The position numbers and the translations under genes are program-made. 37,001 nucleotides of DNA from Gammaproteobacteria bacterium. Lineage in GTDB: Bacteria > Pseudomonadota > Gammaproteobacteria > Burkholderiales > Burkholderiaceae_C. Below the pieces are notes generated by a model, which worked only from the letters and a program-made list of their open reading frames with translations, was not told where the DNA came from and ran no database searches. This document shows, in pieces, positions 7,270 through 15,100 of the stretch. The DNA is taken from positions 1 to 37,001 of the forward strand of contig JAHJOG010000042.1 of the NCBI GenBank assembly GCA_018820395.1. Reading direction: 5' to 3'. The first letter of the stretch is position 1, and each line of letters starts with the position of its first letter.

Positions 7270-9279
7270 CTACGGCCGGTCGCCGATGCCGAGCGGCTCG
7301 TTCCTCGGCAGGCCCGGAGCGCGAGGCCCGCCGCCCAACTGGATCTGCGATTGACCGGGTTGGAAGCGTTGCGCCCTCTGTTGCTGCTGTTGCTGAATCT
7401 GCTGCTGTTGAAGCTGCAGTTGTTGCTGCTGCTGCACGGCGCGCTGCTGGGCCTGCTGCGCTTCCTGCGCCTGGCGCATCGCCTGCTGCTGCTGCAGGAC
7501 CTGCATCTGCTGCTGGGCTTGCTGCGCCTGCATCTGCTGCTGCGCGCGCAAGGCCTGCTGCTGCAGTTGAAGCTGTTGCACCTGTTGGGCCTGCTGCTGT
7601 TGCTGCATCTGCTGCTGGCGTTGCGCGTTCTGCTGCTGCATCTGGAACTGCTGCTGCGCCTGAGCCTGCGCTGCGCGCTGTTGCATGTCCTGCTGCTGGC
7701 GGTTCACCATCTGCTGCTGCAACTGTTGTTGCTGAATCTGTTGCGCCTGCTGGGCCTGCAGCATCTGCTGCGCCTGGCGGGACTGCTGCGCCTGCTCCTG
7801 CGCTGCGCGCTGCTGGAATGGCTGCTGAAACTGCTGTTGGCGCCAGCCCTCCGGCTCCTGACGGCGTTCGAAGCCCGCTGCACTTCGCGGCAGGTTCCTC
7901 GGCTCGCGGCCGATCGACGCCGGCGGCGCGGCGCCGACGGGTCGTCCGAAGACATCGACCGGGCGTTCGCCGCGCAGCGGAACGGGTGCCGCCACGCCGA
8001 CCGGAATGGCCGCCGTCCGGTCTTGCGGCAGGCGGACGAAGTCGCGGCGCGAGACCGGGCCGCGGCCGAAAGCATCCATGGGCACGACGGTGACCGCTCC
8101 GGGCGTGTTGCGGTGCGCGTAGCCAGGTTCGCGCGTGGCCCACTGACTTCCGAGCGCGGCGGAGCGATTGGCGTTGTCGATGTAGCGATCGCTCGCGCGA
8201 AAGCCGGGTCGCCATGCTTCGCCGGGCGCCAGCGGAAACCAGCCGACGCCGTTGCGCCCGCCGCCGATCGGCAGGCCGCCCTGCGCGCCCGGGTTGCCGC
8301 CGACGAAGCCGACCAGCGCCGGTGCGAACACCGGTCGAGCCTGCCGAGGGCCCGGCACCCAGCCCCAGCGCGAGCCGACGCGTGCCCAGCGGCCATAGTG
8401 CGACGGCGCAAAGCCCCACGGGGCCGCGTCGACCCAGGTCCAGCCCCAGGGCGCCACGTTGACCCACTGGCCGTCGCGGTAAGGCGCCCAATCGGCATCG
8501 ACACCGTGCGGGTACCAGACGTTGCCCAGGCCCGATTCGTTCTGCCAGTCGCCGTACGCGTCGAGCGCCTGATAGCCGACGACTTCCCGCGAGACGTAGC
8601 GCGCGGCGATCGACTGGTCTTCGACGCGGTCGCGCTCGGCCACCCATCGGTCGAAGGCGGCGCCGGCCCGCACCGGCGAACCGCTCACGGCCGCGAGGTT
8701 GCGCCCGGACACCGTGATCTGCTGGCGGCCGCCGAGCGGGATCGATTCGCCGCCTTCGCCCAACAGCGTCACGCTGCCCGAGGCGACCGCGATGCGCGTG
8801 GTGTCCGTCGCGGGATCGACGTCGATGCGAAAGTCGCCGGGCGTTTCGATGGCCACGGCCAGGTTCGGCGTGTCGACCTCGAAGCGCTGGGCCACGCCCG
8901 AGCCGTCGTCGCGCACGCGCAGCTGGACGCTGCCCTGGAGCGCCGTCATCGTCGCGCCCTCGTCGTCGATGTCGTCGAGCGCGACGCTGGTCTGTTCGTC
9001 CATGCGAAGCGCGGCGGAGCCCAGATGCACTTCGGCGCGTGCGTTGCGGTCGGTCCAGACGCGGTCGCCGCGTGTCATCGGGCGGTTCGGCACCACGTCG
9101 TACCAGCTGTCGTCGCCGGCCGGAGAAAAGCTGACCGTGCCCTGATGGAAGTTGAGGCGCGCCACCCGGCCGGGTGGGTCGTCCTGCGCCGAGGCTTGCC
9201 ATCCGGCAAGAAGCAGCGCCACGCCGATCAGCCAGCCGGCGGGTCGGCGAAATTCGGAGGAACGGGCACGGGGTTTCAT
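7270..9279 (-). CDS. FecR-domain / DUF6600-type exported protein with Gln-rich C-terminus
   Basis: A 669-residue exported protein. A signal peptide (LIGVALLLAGWQASA) is followed by a FecR-like domain (about 35-190: GRVARLNFHQGTVSF, RGDRVWTDRNARAEV, AALRMDEQTSVALDD, GSVQLRV, FEVDTPNLAVAIETPGDFRI). A Trp/Tyr/Gly-rich section (about 235-310: GDWQNESGLGNVWYP, WAPYRDGQWVNVAPWGWTW, PWGFAPSHYGRWARV) is the pattern of DUF6600. The last third is dominated by Gln. In true FecR proteins the domain relays a siderophore signal to a sigma factor, but no FecI or TonB receptor is nearby and no inner-membrane anchor follows, so this is probably a different periplasmic or surface role. It starts with AGGA about six bases before ATG and is divergent from the rhodanese gene. 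Confidence 0.82.
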   Translation of the reverse strand: MKPRARSSEFRRPAGWLIGVALLLAGWQASAQDDPPGRVARLNFHQGTVSFSPAGDDSWYDVVPNRPMTRGDRVWTDRNARAEVHLGSAALRMDEQTSVALDDIDDEGATMTALQGSVQLRVRDDGSGVAQRFEVDTPNLAVAIETPGDFRIDVDPATDTTRIAVASGSVTLLGEGGESIPLGGRQQITVSGRNLAAVSGSPVRAGAAFDRWVAERDRVEDQSIAARYVSREVVGYQALDAYGDWQNESGLGNVWYPHGVDADWAPYRDGQWVNVAPWGWTWVDAAPWGFAPSHYGRWARVGSRWGWVPGPRQARPVFAPALVGFVGGNPGAQGGLPIGGGRNGVGWFPLAPGEAWRPGFRASDRYIDNANRSAALGSQWATREPGYAHRNTPGAVTVVPMDAFGRGPVSRRDFVRLPQDRTAAIPVGVAAPVPLRGERPVDVFGRPVGAAPPASIGREPRNLPRSAAGFERRQEPEGWRQQQFQQPFQQRAAQEQAQQSRQAQQMLQAQQAQQIQQQQLQQQMVNRQQQDMQQRAAQAQAQQQFQMQQQNAQRQQQMQQQQQAQQVQQLQLQQQALRAQQQMQAQQAQQQMQVLQQQQAMRQAQEAQQAQQRAVQQQQQLQLQQQQIQQQQQQRAQRFQPGQSQIQLGGGPRAPGLPRNEPLGIGDRP
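7370..7840 (-). repeat. CAG/CAA-rich low-complexity tract encoding a polyglutamine-rich tail
   Basis: On the plus strand this stretch is almost continuous CTG/TTG triplets, the complement of CAG/CAA codons. It encodes roughly residues 480-636 of the FecR/DUF6600 protein, mainly Gln with scattered Ala, Met, Leu and Arg, including runs such as QQQQQQ near the end. The mixture of CAG and CAA and of interspersed residues argues against a very recent pure-triplet expansion. The tract also produces a long Leu-rich open frame on the opposite strand, which is an artefact. Such Gln-rich segments are expected to be disordered or coiled-coil forming. Confidence 0.8.
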
Positions 9280-9339
9280 GGTGAATCCTGAGGTGGTCGC
9301 TGCATTAACGCCTCAGGGCGTGTCGGCGCTGGCACCCGC

Positions 9340-9358
9340 TTTGCAAAGTTTGTGCAAA
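9340..9358. promoter_or_regulatory. inverted repeat in the divergent DUF6600/rhodanese intergenic region
   Basis: TTTGCA (9340-9345) and TGCAAA (9353-9358) are perfect inverted copies separated by 7 bases, in the 236-base region between the divergent DUF6600 and rhodanese genes. It is about 60 bases before the DUF6600 start and 160 before the rhodanese start. Placement and symmetry would suit an operator, but a 6-base repeat can arise by chance in a window this size. I saw no other clear element in the rest of this gap. Confidence 0.3.
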
Positions 9359-9515
9359 CGGCTTCACCGAAAGCAACCGCCGGCGGTCGTCGGCTGCGGC
9401 GCGCCGGGCGTCGGTGCGTGGCCGGCAGGCGGCACGGAGCAGTTGCACAATGCGGCGATCAGCAGCCTGGCTTCCGCTATTCATGCGGTTGCCTCATCGC
9501 CACCAGGAGCATTGC

Positions 9516-9941
9516 ATGAGTTCATCCGATTCGAAGCCCGCGTCACCCGCCCAAGGCTATGCCGGCGACGTCACGCCCGAACAGGCGGCCGCCTGGGTCG
9601 CCGCAGGCGAGGCCGTGATGGTCGACGTGCGCAGCGACGCCGAACGCGAGTGGGTCGGCTTCGTGCCCGGCGCCGTCGGTCTGGCGTGGAAGCAGTGGCC
9701 CGGCATGGCGCTCAACCCGGTGTTCGACGAAGGCCTGCGCGCCGCGGTGCCGCAGGGCAAGAAGGCTGTCTTGCTGTGCCGCAGCGGCGTGCGTTCGATC
9801 GCCGCCGCGAAACGCGCCACCGAACTCGGCGTGGAGGCGTACAACATCCTCGAAGGTTTCGAGGGCGACGCGGACGAGCACGGCCATCGTGGGGCCAAGG
9901 GCGGCTGGCGCTTGCGAGGCCTGCCCTGGAAGCAGAACTAG
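9516..9941 (+). CDS. rhodanese-like sulfurtransferase
   Basis: A single-domain rhodanese of 141 residues, presumably cytoplasmic as no signal peptide is present. Typical blocks are GYAGDVTPEQAAAWVAAGEAVMVDVRSDAEREWVG split over strands 1-2, PGAVGLAWKQWP, and the active-site loop LCRSGVRSIAAAK in which Cys88 would carry the persulfide. The C-terminus (YNILEGFEGDADEHGHRG) is the usual closing segment of this group. The loop CRSGVR is of the sulfurtransferase type, not the phosphatase type. The start is fixed by AGGAG at 9505-9509, six bases from ATG; the frame is open further upstream but has no ribosome site there. It converges on the LysM/BON gene. The sulfur donor and acceptor are unknown. 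Confidence 0.9.
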   Translation: MSSSDSKPASPAQGYAGDVTPEQAAAWVAAGEAVMVDVRSDAEREWVGFVPGAVGLAWKQWPGMALNPVFDEGLRAAVPQGKKAVLLCRSGVRSIAAAKRATELGVEAYNILEGFEGDADEHGHRGAKGGWRLRGLPWKQN

Positions 9942-9969
9942 TCGCGCTTCCAGCGCCCCGGCGCCGTGT

Positions 9970-10452
9970 TCACTTCGCGGGCGGGATGCGCAGCTTCTGG
10001 CCGGGGTAGATCTTGTCGGGATGGCTCAACATGGGCTTGTTGGCCTCGAAGATCTGGTTGTACTTGTTGGCGTCGCCGTAGTACTTCTTGGAGATCGCCG
10101 ACAGCGTGTCGCCCTTGACGACGTCGTGGTATTGCGCGGCGTCCGCTGCAGGTGCCACCAGCTTGTTGTCGACCTGGGTCACGTTGGCCACGTTGCCCGC
10201 CGCGAGCGAGGCCTTCTCGCTGGCTTCCTGCGACGGCGCCTGGCCTGACAGAGTCACGATGCCGGACGCGGCCACGTAGGTGACTTCCAACTCGGTGAGG
10301 CCCAGCTTCTGCGTCTCGATGTAGGTCTTGATGGCTGCCCCGGCCGCCTTGTCGGCCGCACCGGGCTCGCTCGAACCCGGCTCGGCAGCCTTGGCCGACG
10401 ACCCGCCGAACAGCTTCTCTCCCGCTTCCTTGATGAAACTCAGCAAACCCAT
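9970..10452 (-). CDS. kbp: BON and LysM domain protein (Kbp/YgaU-like)
   Basis: A 160-residue protein with the two-domain layout of E. coli Kbp (YgaU, 149 residues), a potassium-binding protein. A BON domain occupies about residues 40-100 (TYIETQKLGLTELEVTYVAASGIVTLSGQAPSQEASEKA, split by the fold), and a LysM domain is at about 108-158 (YHDVVKGDTLSAISKKYYGD, then IFEANKPMLSHPDKIYPGQKLRIP). The N-terminus MGLLSFIKEAGEKLFGG is the amphipathic start also seen in YgaU; there is no signal peptide, so a cytoplasmic location is likely despite the LysM. AGGAGA precedes the ATG by about six bases. The gene is divergent from coaX and converges on the rhodanese. Assignment to Kbp rests on domain order and length. 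Confidence 0.9.
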   Translation of the reverse strand: MGLLSFIKEAGEKLFGGSSAKAAEPGSSEPGAADKAAGAAIKTYIETQKLGLTELEVTYVAASGIVTLSGQAPSQEASEKASLAAGNVANVTQVDNKLVAPAADAAQYHDVVKGDTLSAISKKYYGDANKYNQIFEANKPMLSHPDKIYPGQKLRIPPAK

Positions 10453-10533
10453 GGTGTTCTCCTGATGCCTGGTTGATCGGTGGTGGCGCTCACTTTACCT
10501 TTCGCGCATGACGTTCCTGCGTAGGCAACGGCC

Positions 10534-10555
10534 GCGAACGAAAGTTCGCAATAAT
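10534..10555 (+). promoter_or_regulatory. hairpin-forming inverted repeat and -10-like element before coaX
   Basis: GCGAAC (10534-10539) and GTTCGC (10544-10549) are perfect inverted copies around a GAAA loop, and are immediately followed by AATAAT (10550-10555), a -10-like hexamer. A transcript from that hexamer would begin at or next to the coaX ATG at 10563, i.e. with almost no leader. I see no good -35 match 16-18 bases upstream, so the promoter call is tentative. The palindrome could be an operator or a coincidence. Confidence 0.35.
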
Positions 10556-10562
10556 GCCCCGC

Positions 10563-11336
10563 ATGACTTTCCTTGCGATCGACATCGGCAACACACGCCT
10601 CAAGTGGTCGCTCTACGAGGCCCCGTGCCTGGGCGCGAAGCAGATCGCCAGCGGCGCCGAGTTCCTGGACCACATCGAGCGGCTCGCCGAAGGCCCGTGG
10701 GCCGATCTGCCGGCCGCGGATTCGATGCTGGGTTGCGTGGTGGCCGGCGACGCAGTGCGCCGACGGGCCGAAGAGCAGCTCGTGGAGCGCTTCGATTGCG
10801 TCCCGCGCTGGGTGGTCTCCACGACCGCCGAGGCCGGCATCGTCAACGGCTACGACCATCCGACCCGGCTGGGCTCCGACCGTTGGGTGGCCATGATCGG
10901 CGCGCGCCATCGCATGCTCGCGCAAGGCCCGGCGCGGCCCATGGTGGTGGTGATGATCGGCACGGCCGTCACCGTCGAGGCGATCGACGCGCACGGACGG
11001 TTCCTGGGCGGGTTCATCCTCCCGGGTCACGGGATCATGCTGCGCGCGCTCGAATCCGGCACGGCCGGCCTGCACGTGCCGACCGGCGAGGTGTGCAACT
11101 TCCCGACCAACACCAGCGACGCGCTCACCAGCGGCGGCACCTTCGCGATCGCCGGGGCCATCGAGCAGATGGTGCATCACGTTCGTGCGCACTGCGGCGC
11201 CGAGCCGGCTTGCTACATGACCGGCGGCGCGGCCTGGAAGATGGCGCCGAACGTGAACCGCGCCTTCGAACTGGTCGACAGCCTGATCATGGACGGCCTG
11301 CTGGTCATCGCCGCGGAGCGCGCCGCCGCCAACTAG
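10563..11336 (+). CDS. coaX: type III pantothenate kinase
   Basis: A 257-residue kinase of the CoaX (Baf-type) family, which phosphorylates pantothenate in the first step of coenzyme A synthesis, in the cytoplasm. The ASKHA-fold phosphate-1 motif is [12 protein letters not shown] with Asp7. The [13 protein letters not shown] block (G-x-D-R) is the CoaX signature for pantothenate binding, and [11 protein letters not shown] is the phosphate-2 motif. [15 protein letters not shown] and TGGAAWKM complete the pattern. Length suits the family. I used the second ATG (MTFLAIDIG); an ATG at 10554 would add three residues, and neither has a convincing Shine-Dalgarno. The stop codon shares CTAG with the stop of the convergent DUF445 gene. 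This enzyme is insensitive to CoA feedback in characterised members. Confidence 0.95.
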   Translation: MTFLAIDIGNTRLKWSLYEAPCLGAKQIASGAEFLDHIERLAEGPWADLPAADSMLGCVVAGDAVRRRAEEQLVERFDCVPRWVVSTTAEAGIVNGYDHPTRLGSDRWVAMIGARHRMLAQGPARPMVVVMIGTAVTVEAIDAHGRFLGGFILPGHGIMLRALESGTAGLHVPTGEVCNFPTNTSDALTSGGTFAIAGAIEQMVHHVRAHCGAEPACYMTGGAAWKMAPNVNRAFELVDSLIMDGLLVIAAERAAAN

Positions 11337-12556
11337 CGGCCCAGGAGCTGCGTGACGGCGTGAATCGCGAGGCCCACCAGCCCGCCGACCAGCGTGCCGT
11401 TGATGCGGATGAACTGCAGGTCGCGGCCGATGTGGCGTTCGAGTTCGAGCGTCATCTCGTCGGTGTTCCATTGGGCGACGCGCTCCTCGATGTAGCGGCG
11501 GATGTCCTCGCGGTAGCGTTCGATGGCGCGCGGCGCCGCCTTCATGATCTGCTCGTTGATCCATTCGCGCACCGGCGCGTCGGCGCGCAGCCGGGCGCCC
11601 AGTGCGCCGGCCATGTCGGAAATGCGCAGGCCGATGGTCGAGTCTGGTCGCTGCAGGTCTTCGTCGAGCCAGGCCAGCAACTCGCTCCACAGGCCGTGCA
11701 GGTAGTTGCCCAGCGCGGGATGCGCCTGCAGGTCGGCTCGGATGGCTTCTCCGCGGCGGCGGAATTCCGGGTCGTCCTTGAGCCGTGCGATGAACTCATG
11801 GACGAAGGTGTCGAAACGCTCGCGCATCGGATGGGCCGGGTCGGCCGCCATGTCGGCCACGGTGCGCGCCGCCGCGGCGACGATCTTGCGCGTGGCGACG
11901 CGGGCCGCGACCTGGTCGAGCCCCACGTAGCGCAAGGCCTTGACTTCGCGCGCGATCGCTTCGGTGACGCGGTCCTGCATTTCGTCGCCGTCGATGGCGC
12001 CCGCCACCAGCCCGAGCACGTCGTCGAGCAGGGCCTGGTGCCGGCCGCCGGCGGTGAGCGCGTCCAGAGCCTGGCCGGCGAGGTTTGCGATGTCGACCTT
12101 GTCGAGCCCGGTGGCCGCCGTGCGCCCCAGAAAATCGCGCACCCGCTGGTCGTCGAACGCCGCCAGCCCGAAGCGCGCCGCCGCGACCAGATGGCCGCTC
12201 AGCGCGGTCCGGCTTTCGGGGCGCGAGAGCCAGCGTGCGAGCCGGGCGGCCGGGTCGAACTGCGACAGCTTGGCGAGCACCTGCGGCGTGCTCAGGAAGT
12301 TGTTGCAGATGAAGCCCGCCAGGCGCGCGCCGATGCGTTCCTTGTTGGCCGGGATGATGGCCGTGTGCGGGATCGGCAACCCGAGCGGATGGCGAAACAG
12401 CGCCGTGACGGCGAACCAGTCCGCCATGGCGCCCACCATGGCGGCCTCGGCGAAGGCCGCCACGTAGCCCCACGCAGGATGGCCGTCCGCGAGCCAGGTC
12501 GCGAGCGCGTACAGAAGGGCCGCGGCGCAGAGCAGGCCGAGCGCAGCGCGCTTCAT
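11333..12556 (-). CDS. DUF445 family membrane protein (YjiN-like)
   Basis: A 407-residue protein of the DUF445 family. One hydrophobic helix is at the N-terminus ([19 protein letters not shown]), and the next 40 residues hold the family hallmark [35 protein letters not shown], split across a second helix and loop. The long central part is helical and charged, and the C-terminus returns to the membrane ([19 protein letters not shown]). This gives a large domain bounded by membrane segments. The biochemical function is not known. It lies 34 bases downstream of the ArgE-like gene on the same strand, possibly co-transcribed, and its stop overlaps that of convergent coaX. I am confident of the family and have no evidence for a role. 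Confidence 0.88.
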   Translation of the reverse strand: MKRAALGLLCAAALLYALATWLADGHPAWGYVAAFAEAAMVGAMADWFAVTALFRHPLGLPIPHTAIIPANKERIGARLAGFICNNFLSTPQVLAKLSQFDPAARLARWLSRPESRTALSGHLVAAARFGLAAFDDQRVRDFLGRTAATGLDKVDIANLAGQALDALTAGGRHQALLDDVLGLVAGAIDGDEMQDRVTEAIAREVKALRYVGLDQVAARVATRKIVAAAARTVADMAADPAHPMRERFDTFVHEFIARLKDDPEFRRRGEAIRADLQAHPALGNYLHGLWSELLAWLDEDLQRPDSTIGLRISDMAGALGARLRADAPVREWINEQIMKAAPRAIERYREDIRRYIEERVAQWNTDEMTLELERHIGRDLQFIRINGTLVGGLVGLAIHAVTQLLGR

Positions 12557-12590
12557 CGACGGCTTTCGGTCGGCCGCGGGAAAGGCATCG

Positions 12591-13799
12591 CTAGCGGATG
12601 TCCCGGGTCCTGGCGAGCCCTTGCAGGAAGGCTTCGCAACGCGCGAGCTGATCGAGGCTGACGAATTCGTCCGGCTGGTGCGCCTGCTCGATGCTGCCGG
12701 GCCCGCACACCACCGTGGGGATGCCGGCGCCCTTGAAGATGCCGGCCTCGGTGCCGAACGCCACCAGCGTCGTGCGCGACTCGCCGGCCAGGCGCTGGGC
12801 GAGCCGCGTGACCGGTTCGCTGTCGGAACTCAGGAAGCTGGGCACCTCGCAGATCGTCTCGAAGCGAAACCCCGCTTCAGGCGCGACCTTCTTCATGGCC
12901 TCTTCGGTGCGGCCGGCGTAGGCGGTCACTTCGCGCTGCATCTTCTGCACGTCGGAGGTCGGCAGGTTGCGGAACTCGTAGCGGAACTCGGCGTCGCGCG
13001 GCACCACGTTGTCGGCGATGCCGCCGTGGAACTGGCCCACGCTGGCGGTGCTGAAGGGCACGTCGAATCCTTCGTAGCGCGGCTCGCTGCGCTCGAAGGC
13101 CTCGGCCATGTCGCGCACCTTGCCGACCACCCGCGCAGCCATCTCGATCGCGTTGACGGACTGCGGCGTGAGCGAAGAATGCGCTTCCTTGCCGCGCACG
13201 CAGCATCTGTAGCGGTAAACGCCCTTGTGCGCGATGGCCGGGATCATCGAGGTCGGCTCGCCGATGATGCAGGCGAGCGGGCGGATATCCTGCTCCTTCA
13301 TGTCGGCGATCAGCTCGCGCACGCCGAAGCAGCCGACCTCCTCGTCGTAGCTGAAGGCGAAATGGACGGCAAAGGGCGAGTCGCTTTCCACGAAGCGCTC
13401 GGCGTTGGCCAGCGCGATGGCGATGAAGCTCTTCATGTCGGCCGAACCGCGCCCGTAGAGCCGGGGCTCGGTGCGCGCCGCTTCGGCGTCGTCGTTGTCC
13501 TGCGGCCAGTCCTGCACCACGGCCGACAGCGGGTCGACGCTCCAGGCCTGGCCGTCCCACGGCACGGTGTCGGTGTGGCCGGAGACGATCACGCCCGCAG
13601 GCTTGCCTTCGCCGAGCGTGGCGAACAGGTTGGCCTTGGTCCGGTCCTTGTTGTAGGTGATGCGGCTGCGCACCCCGAGCGTGCCCAGGTGCTCGCGGGC
13701 GAAGTCGATCAGTTCGAGATTGCTGTGGGCGCTGACGGTGTTCATGCGCACCAGCGTCTGGGCGAATTCCAGGGAGCGCGGGGATATCACGAGGGGCAT
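12591..13799 (-). CDS. argE: acetylornithine deacetylase (M20 family)
   Basis: A metallo-hydrolase of about 402 residues in peptidase family M20A, closest in pattern to acetylornithine deacetylase, which releases ornithine from N-acetylornithine in arginine synthesis. Metal-site motifs are SGHTDTVPWDGQAW, LYGRGSADMKSF and SYDEEVGCFGVREL (catalytic Glu-Glu pair), with a dimerisation-domain HSSLTP segment and a C-terminal GTEAGIF stretch before PTVVCGPGSIEQAHQPDEFV, which carries the last His ligand. GTEAGIF and the QAHQPDE ending are typical of ArgE. Starts at 13799 (MPLVISPRSLEF) and 13808 (MARMPL) are both possible; GGAG is about ten bases from 13799 and too close to 13808. It is divergent from the M20D gene. 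A related N-acyl amino acid hydrolase cannot be fully excluded. Confidence 0.9.
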   Translation of the reverse strand: MPLVISPRSLEFAQTLVRMNTVSAHSNLELIDFAREHLGTLGVRSRITYNKDRTKANLFATLGEGKPAGVIVSGHTDTVPWDGQAWSVDPLSAVVQDWPQDNDDAEAARTEPRLYGRGSADMKSFIAIALANAERFVESDSPFAVHFAFSYDEEVGCFGVRELIADMKEQDIRPLACIIGEPTSMIPAIAHKGVYRYRCCVRGKEAHSSLTPQSVNAIEMAARVVGKVRDMAEAFERSEPRYEGFDVPFSTASVGQFHGGIADNVVPRDAEFRYEFRNLPTSDVQKMQREVTAYAGRTEEAMKKVAPEAGFRFETICEVPSFLSSDSEPVTRLAQRLAGESRTTLVAFGTEAGIFKGAGIPTVVCGPGSIEQAHQPDEFVSLDQLARCEAFLQGLARTRDIR

Positions 13800-13885
13800 C
13801 CGGGCCATTCTCCGGGAAGTCGGACGATTCGGCACGGTCTTTGCTGCGCTTTGCGGCGTTGACCTGCAAAGCCTAGACTGGCGCC

Positions 13886-15100
13886 ATGAAACTCATCGAT
13901 TCCCTGGTCACCCAGGCTGCCGGCATCGCAGCGGTGCGACGCGACCTGCATGCCCACCCCGAACTCTGCTATCAGGAGGTCCGCACCGCCGACGTGGTGG
14001 CGGCCAAGCTCACCGAATGGGGGATTCCCATCCATCGCGGGCTCGGCACCACCGGCGTGGTCGGCATCGTCAAAAACGGAAGCGGCACCCGCGCCGTGGG
14101 CCTGCGTGCCGACATGGACGCGCTTCCCGTGACCGAACTCAACACCTTCGCCCATGCCAGCAAGCACCAGGGCAAGATGCACGCCTGCGGCCACGACGGG
14201 CACACCGCGATGCTGCTGGCGGCCGCGCAGCACCTCGCGACGAACCGCCGTTTCGACGGCACCGTCTACCTGATCTTCCAGCCGGCGGAAGAGGGCGGCG
14301 GCGGTGCCCGCGAGATGATCAAGGAGGGGCTGTTCGACAAGTTCCCGATGGACGCCGTCTTCGGCATGCACAACTGGCCGGGCATGAAAGCCGGCCAGTT
14401 CGCCGTCAGCCCGGGGCCGGCCATGGCGTCCAGCAACGAATTCGTGGTGACCATTCGCGGGAAGGGAGGCCACGCGGCGCTGCCTCACACCGGCATCGAC
14501 CCGGTGACGATCGGCTGCGAGATGGTGCAGGCCTTCCAGACCATCCTTACCCGCAACAAGAAGCCGACCGACGCCGGCGTGATCTCGGTCACCATGTTCC
14601 ATGCGGGCGAAGCAAGCAACGTGATTCCGGACACCTGCGAACTCCAGGGCACGGTGCGCACCTTCTCGCTCGAGGTGCTCGACCTCATCGAGACGCGCAT
14701 GAAGCAGGTGGCCGAGCACGTGTGCGCCGCGCATGGCGCGCAGTGCGACTTCAGCTTTCGCCGCAACTATCCGCCGACCATCAATTCCGCTGCCGAGGCG
14801 AACTTCGCCCGCCGCGTGATGGCCGGCATCGTCGGCGAAGACAACGTGCTGGTGCAGGAACCCGCCATGACGGCCGAGGACTTCGCCTTCATGCTGCTCG
14901 AGAAGCCGGGCGCCTATGCCTTCATCGGCAATGGCGACGGCGCCCACCGCGACCTGCACCACGGCGCCGGTCCCTGCACGCTGCACAACGCGAGCTACGA
15001 CTTCAACGACGAACTCATCCCGCTGGGCGCGACCTGCTGGGTGCAGATCGCCGAGCAGTTCCTTGCGGCGAGCCCGGCGACGAAAGGCGGCGCAGCATGA
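13886..15100 (+). CDS. M20D-family amidohydrolase (hippurate hydrolase-like)
   Basis: A 404-residue zinc or manganese amidohydrolase of peptidase family M20D, which contains hippurate hydrolase, IAA-amino acid hydrolase and N-acyl-diaminopimelate deacetylases. Key motifs are VRRDLHAHPELCYQE near the N-terminus, GLRADMDALPVTE, the metal-binding MHACGHDGHTAMLL with Cys101, His103 and His106, FQPAEEGGGGAREM with the catalytic Glu pair, GMHNWPG, and GKGGHAALPHTGIDPV in the lid domain. The protein has no signal peptide. Such enzymes cleave N-acyl amino acids; Burkholderiales have many paralogues and the substrate here is unknown. Its stop overlaps the next start as ATGA, so translation of the DUF2817 hydrolase is coupled to it, suggesting the two act together on an acylated peptide or amino acid. 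Confidence 0.92.
   Translation: MKLIDSLVTQAAGIAAVRRDLHAHPELCYQEVRTADVVAAKLTEWGIPIHRGLGTTGVVGIVKNGSGTRAVGLRADMDALPVTELNTFAHASKHQGKMHACGHDGHTAMLLAAAQHLATNRRFDGTVYLIFQPAEEGGGGAREMIKEGLFDKFPMDAVFGMHNWPGMKAGQFAVSPGPAMASSNEFVVTIRGKGGHAALPHTGIDPVTIGCEMVQAFQTILTRNKKPTDAGVISVTMFHAGEASNVIPDTCELQGTVRTFSLEVLDLIETRMKQVAEHVCAAHGAQCDFSFRRNYPPTINSAAEANFARRVMAGIVGEDNVLVQEPAMTAEDFAFMLLEKPGAYAFIGNGDGAHRDLHHGAGPCTLHNASYDFNDELIPLGATCWVQIAEQFLAASPATKGGAA

Noticed and set aside
5777..9202. A single 1141-codon minus-strand frame running from the DUF6600 gene into gor
   Set aside because: The upstream two thirds are a shifted-frame reading of the DUF6600 gene, and the real gor start has an ideal AAGGAG before the ATG at 7120. 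It is not a fusion protein.
7351..9291. A 646-codon open frame on the plus strand, Leu-rich at its start
   Set aside because: It is the antisense of the CAG/CAA-rich DUF6600 gene, where CTG/TTG triplets read as Leu. It has no domain pattern or ribosome site, while the minus-strand product has a signal peptide and recognisable domains.
9953..9964. A GCGCC/GGCGC hairpin between the rhodanese and LysM/BON genes
   Set aside because: Five pairs with a two-base loop and no T-run is expected often in DNA this GC-rich, so it was not listed as a terminator.
12621..13862. A 413-codon plus-strand frame opposite argE
   Set aside because: The minus-strand frame holds all the M20 metal-site motifs. The opposite frame is compositional.
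13787..14986. A 399-codon minus-strand frame opposite the M20D gene
   Set aside because: The plus-strand frame contains the HACGHDGH and PAEEGGGG motifs; the opposite frame has no recognisable pattern.
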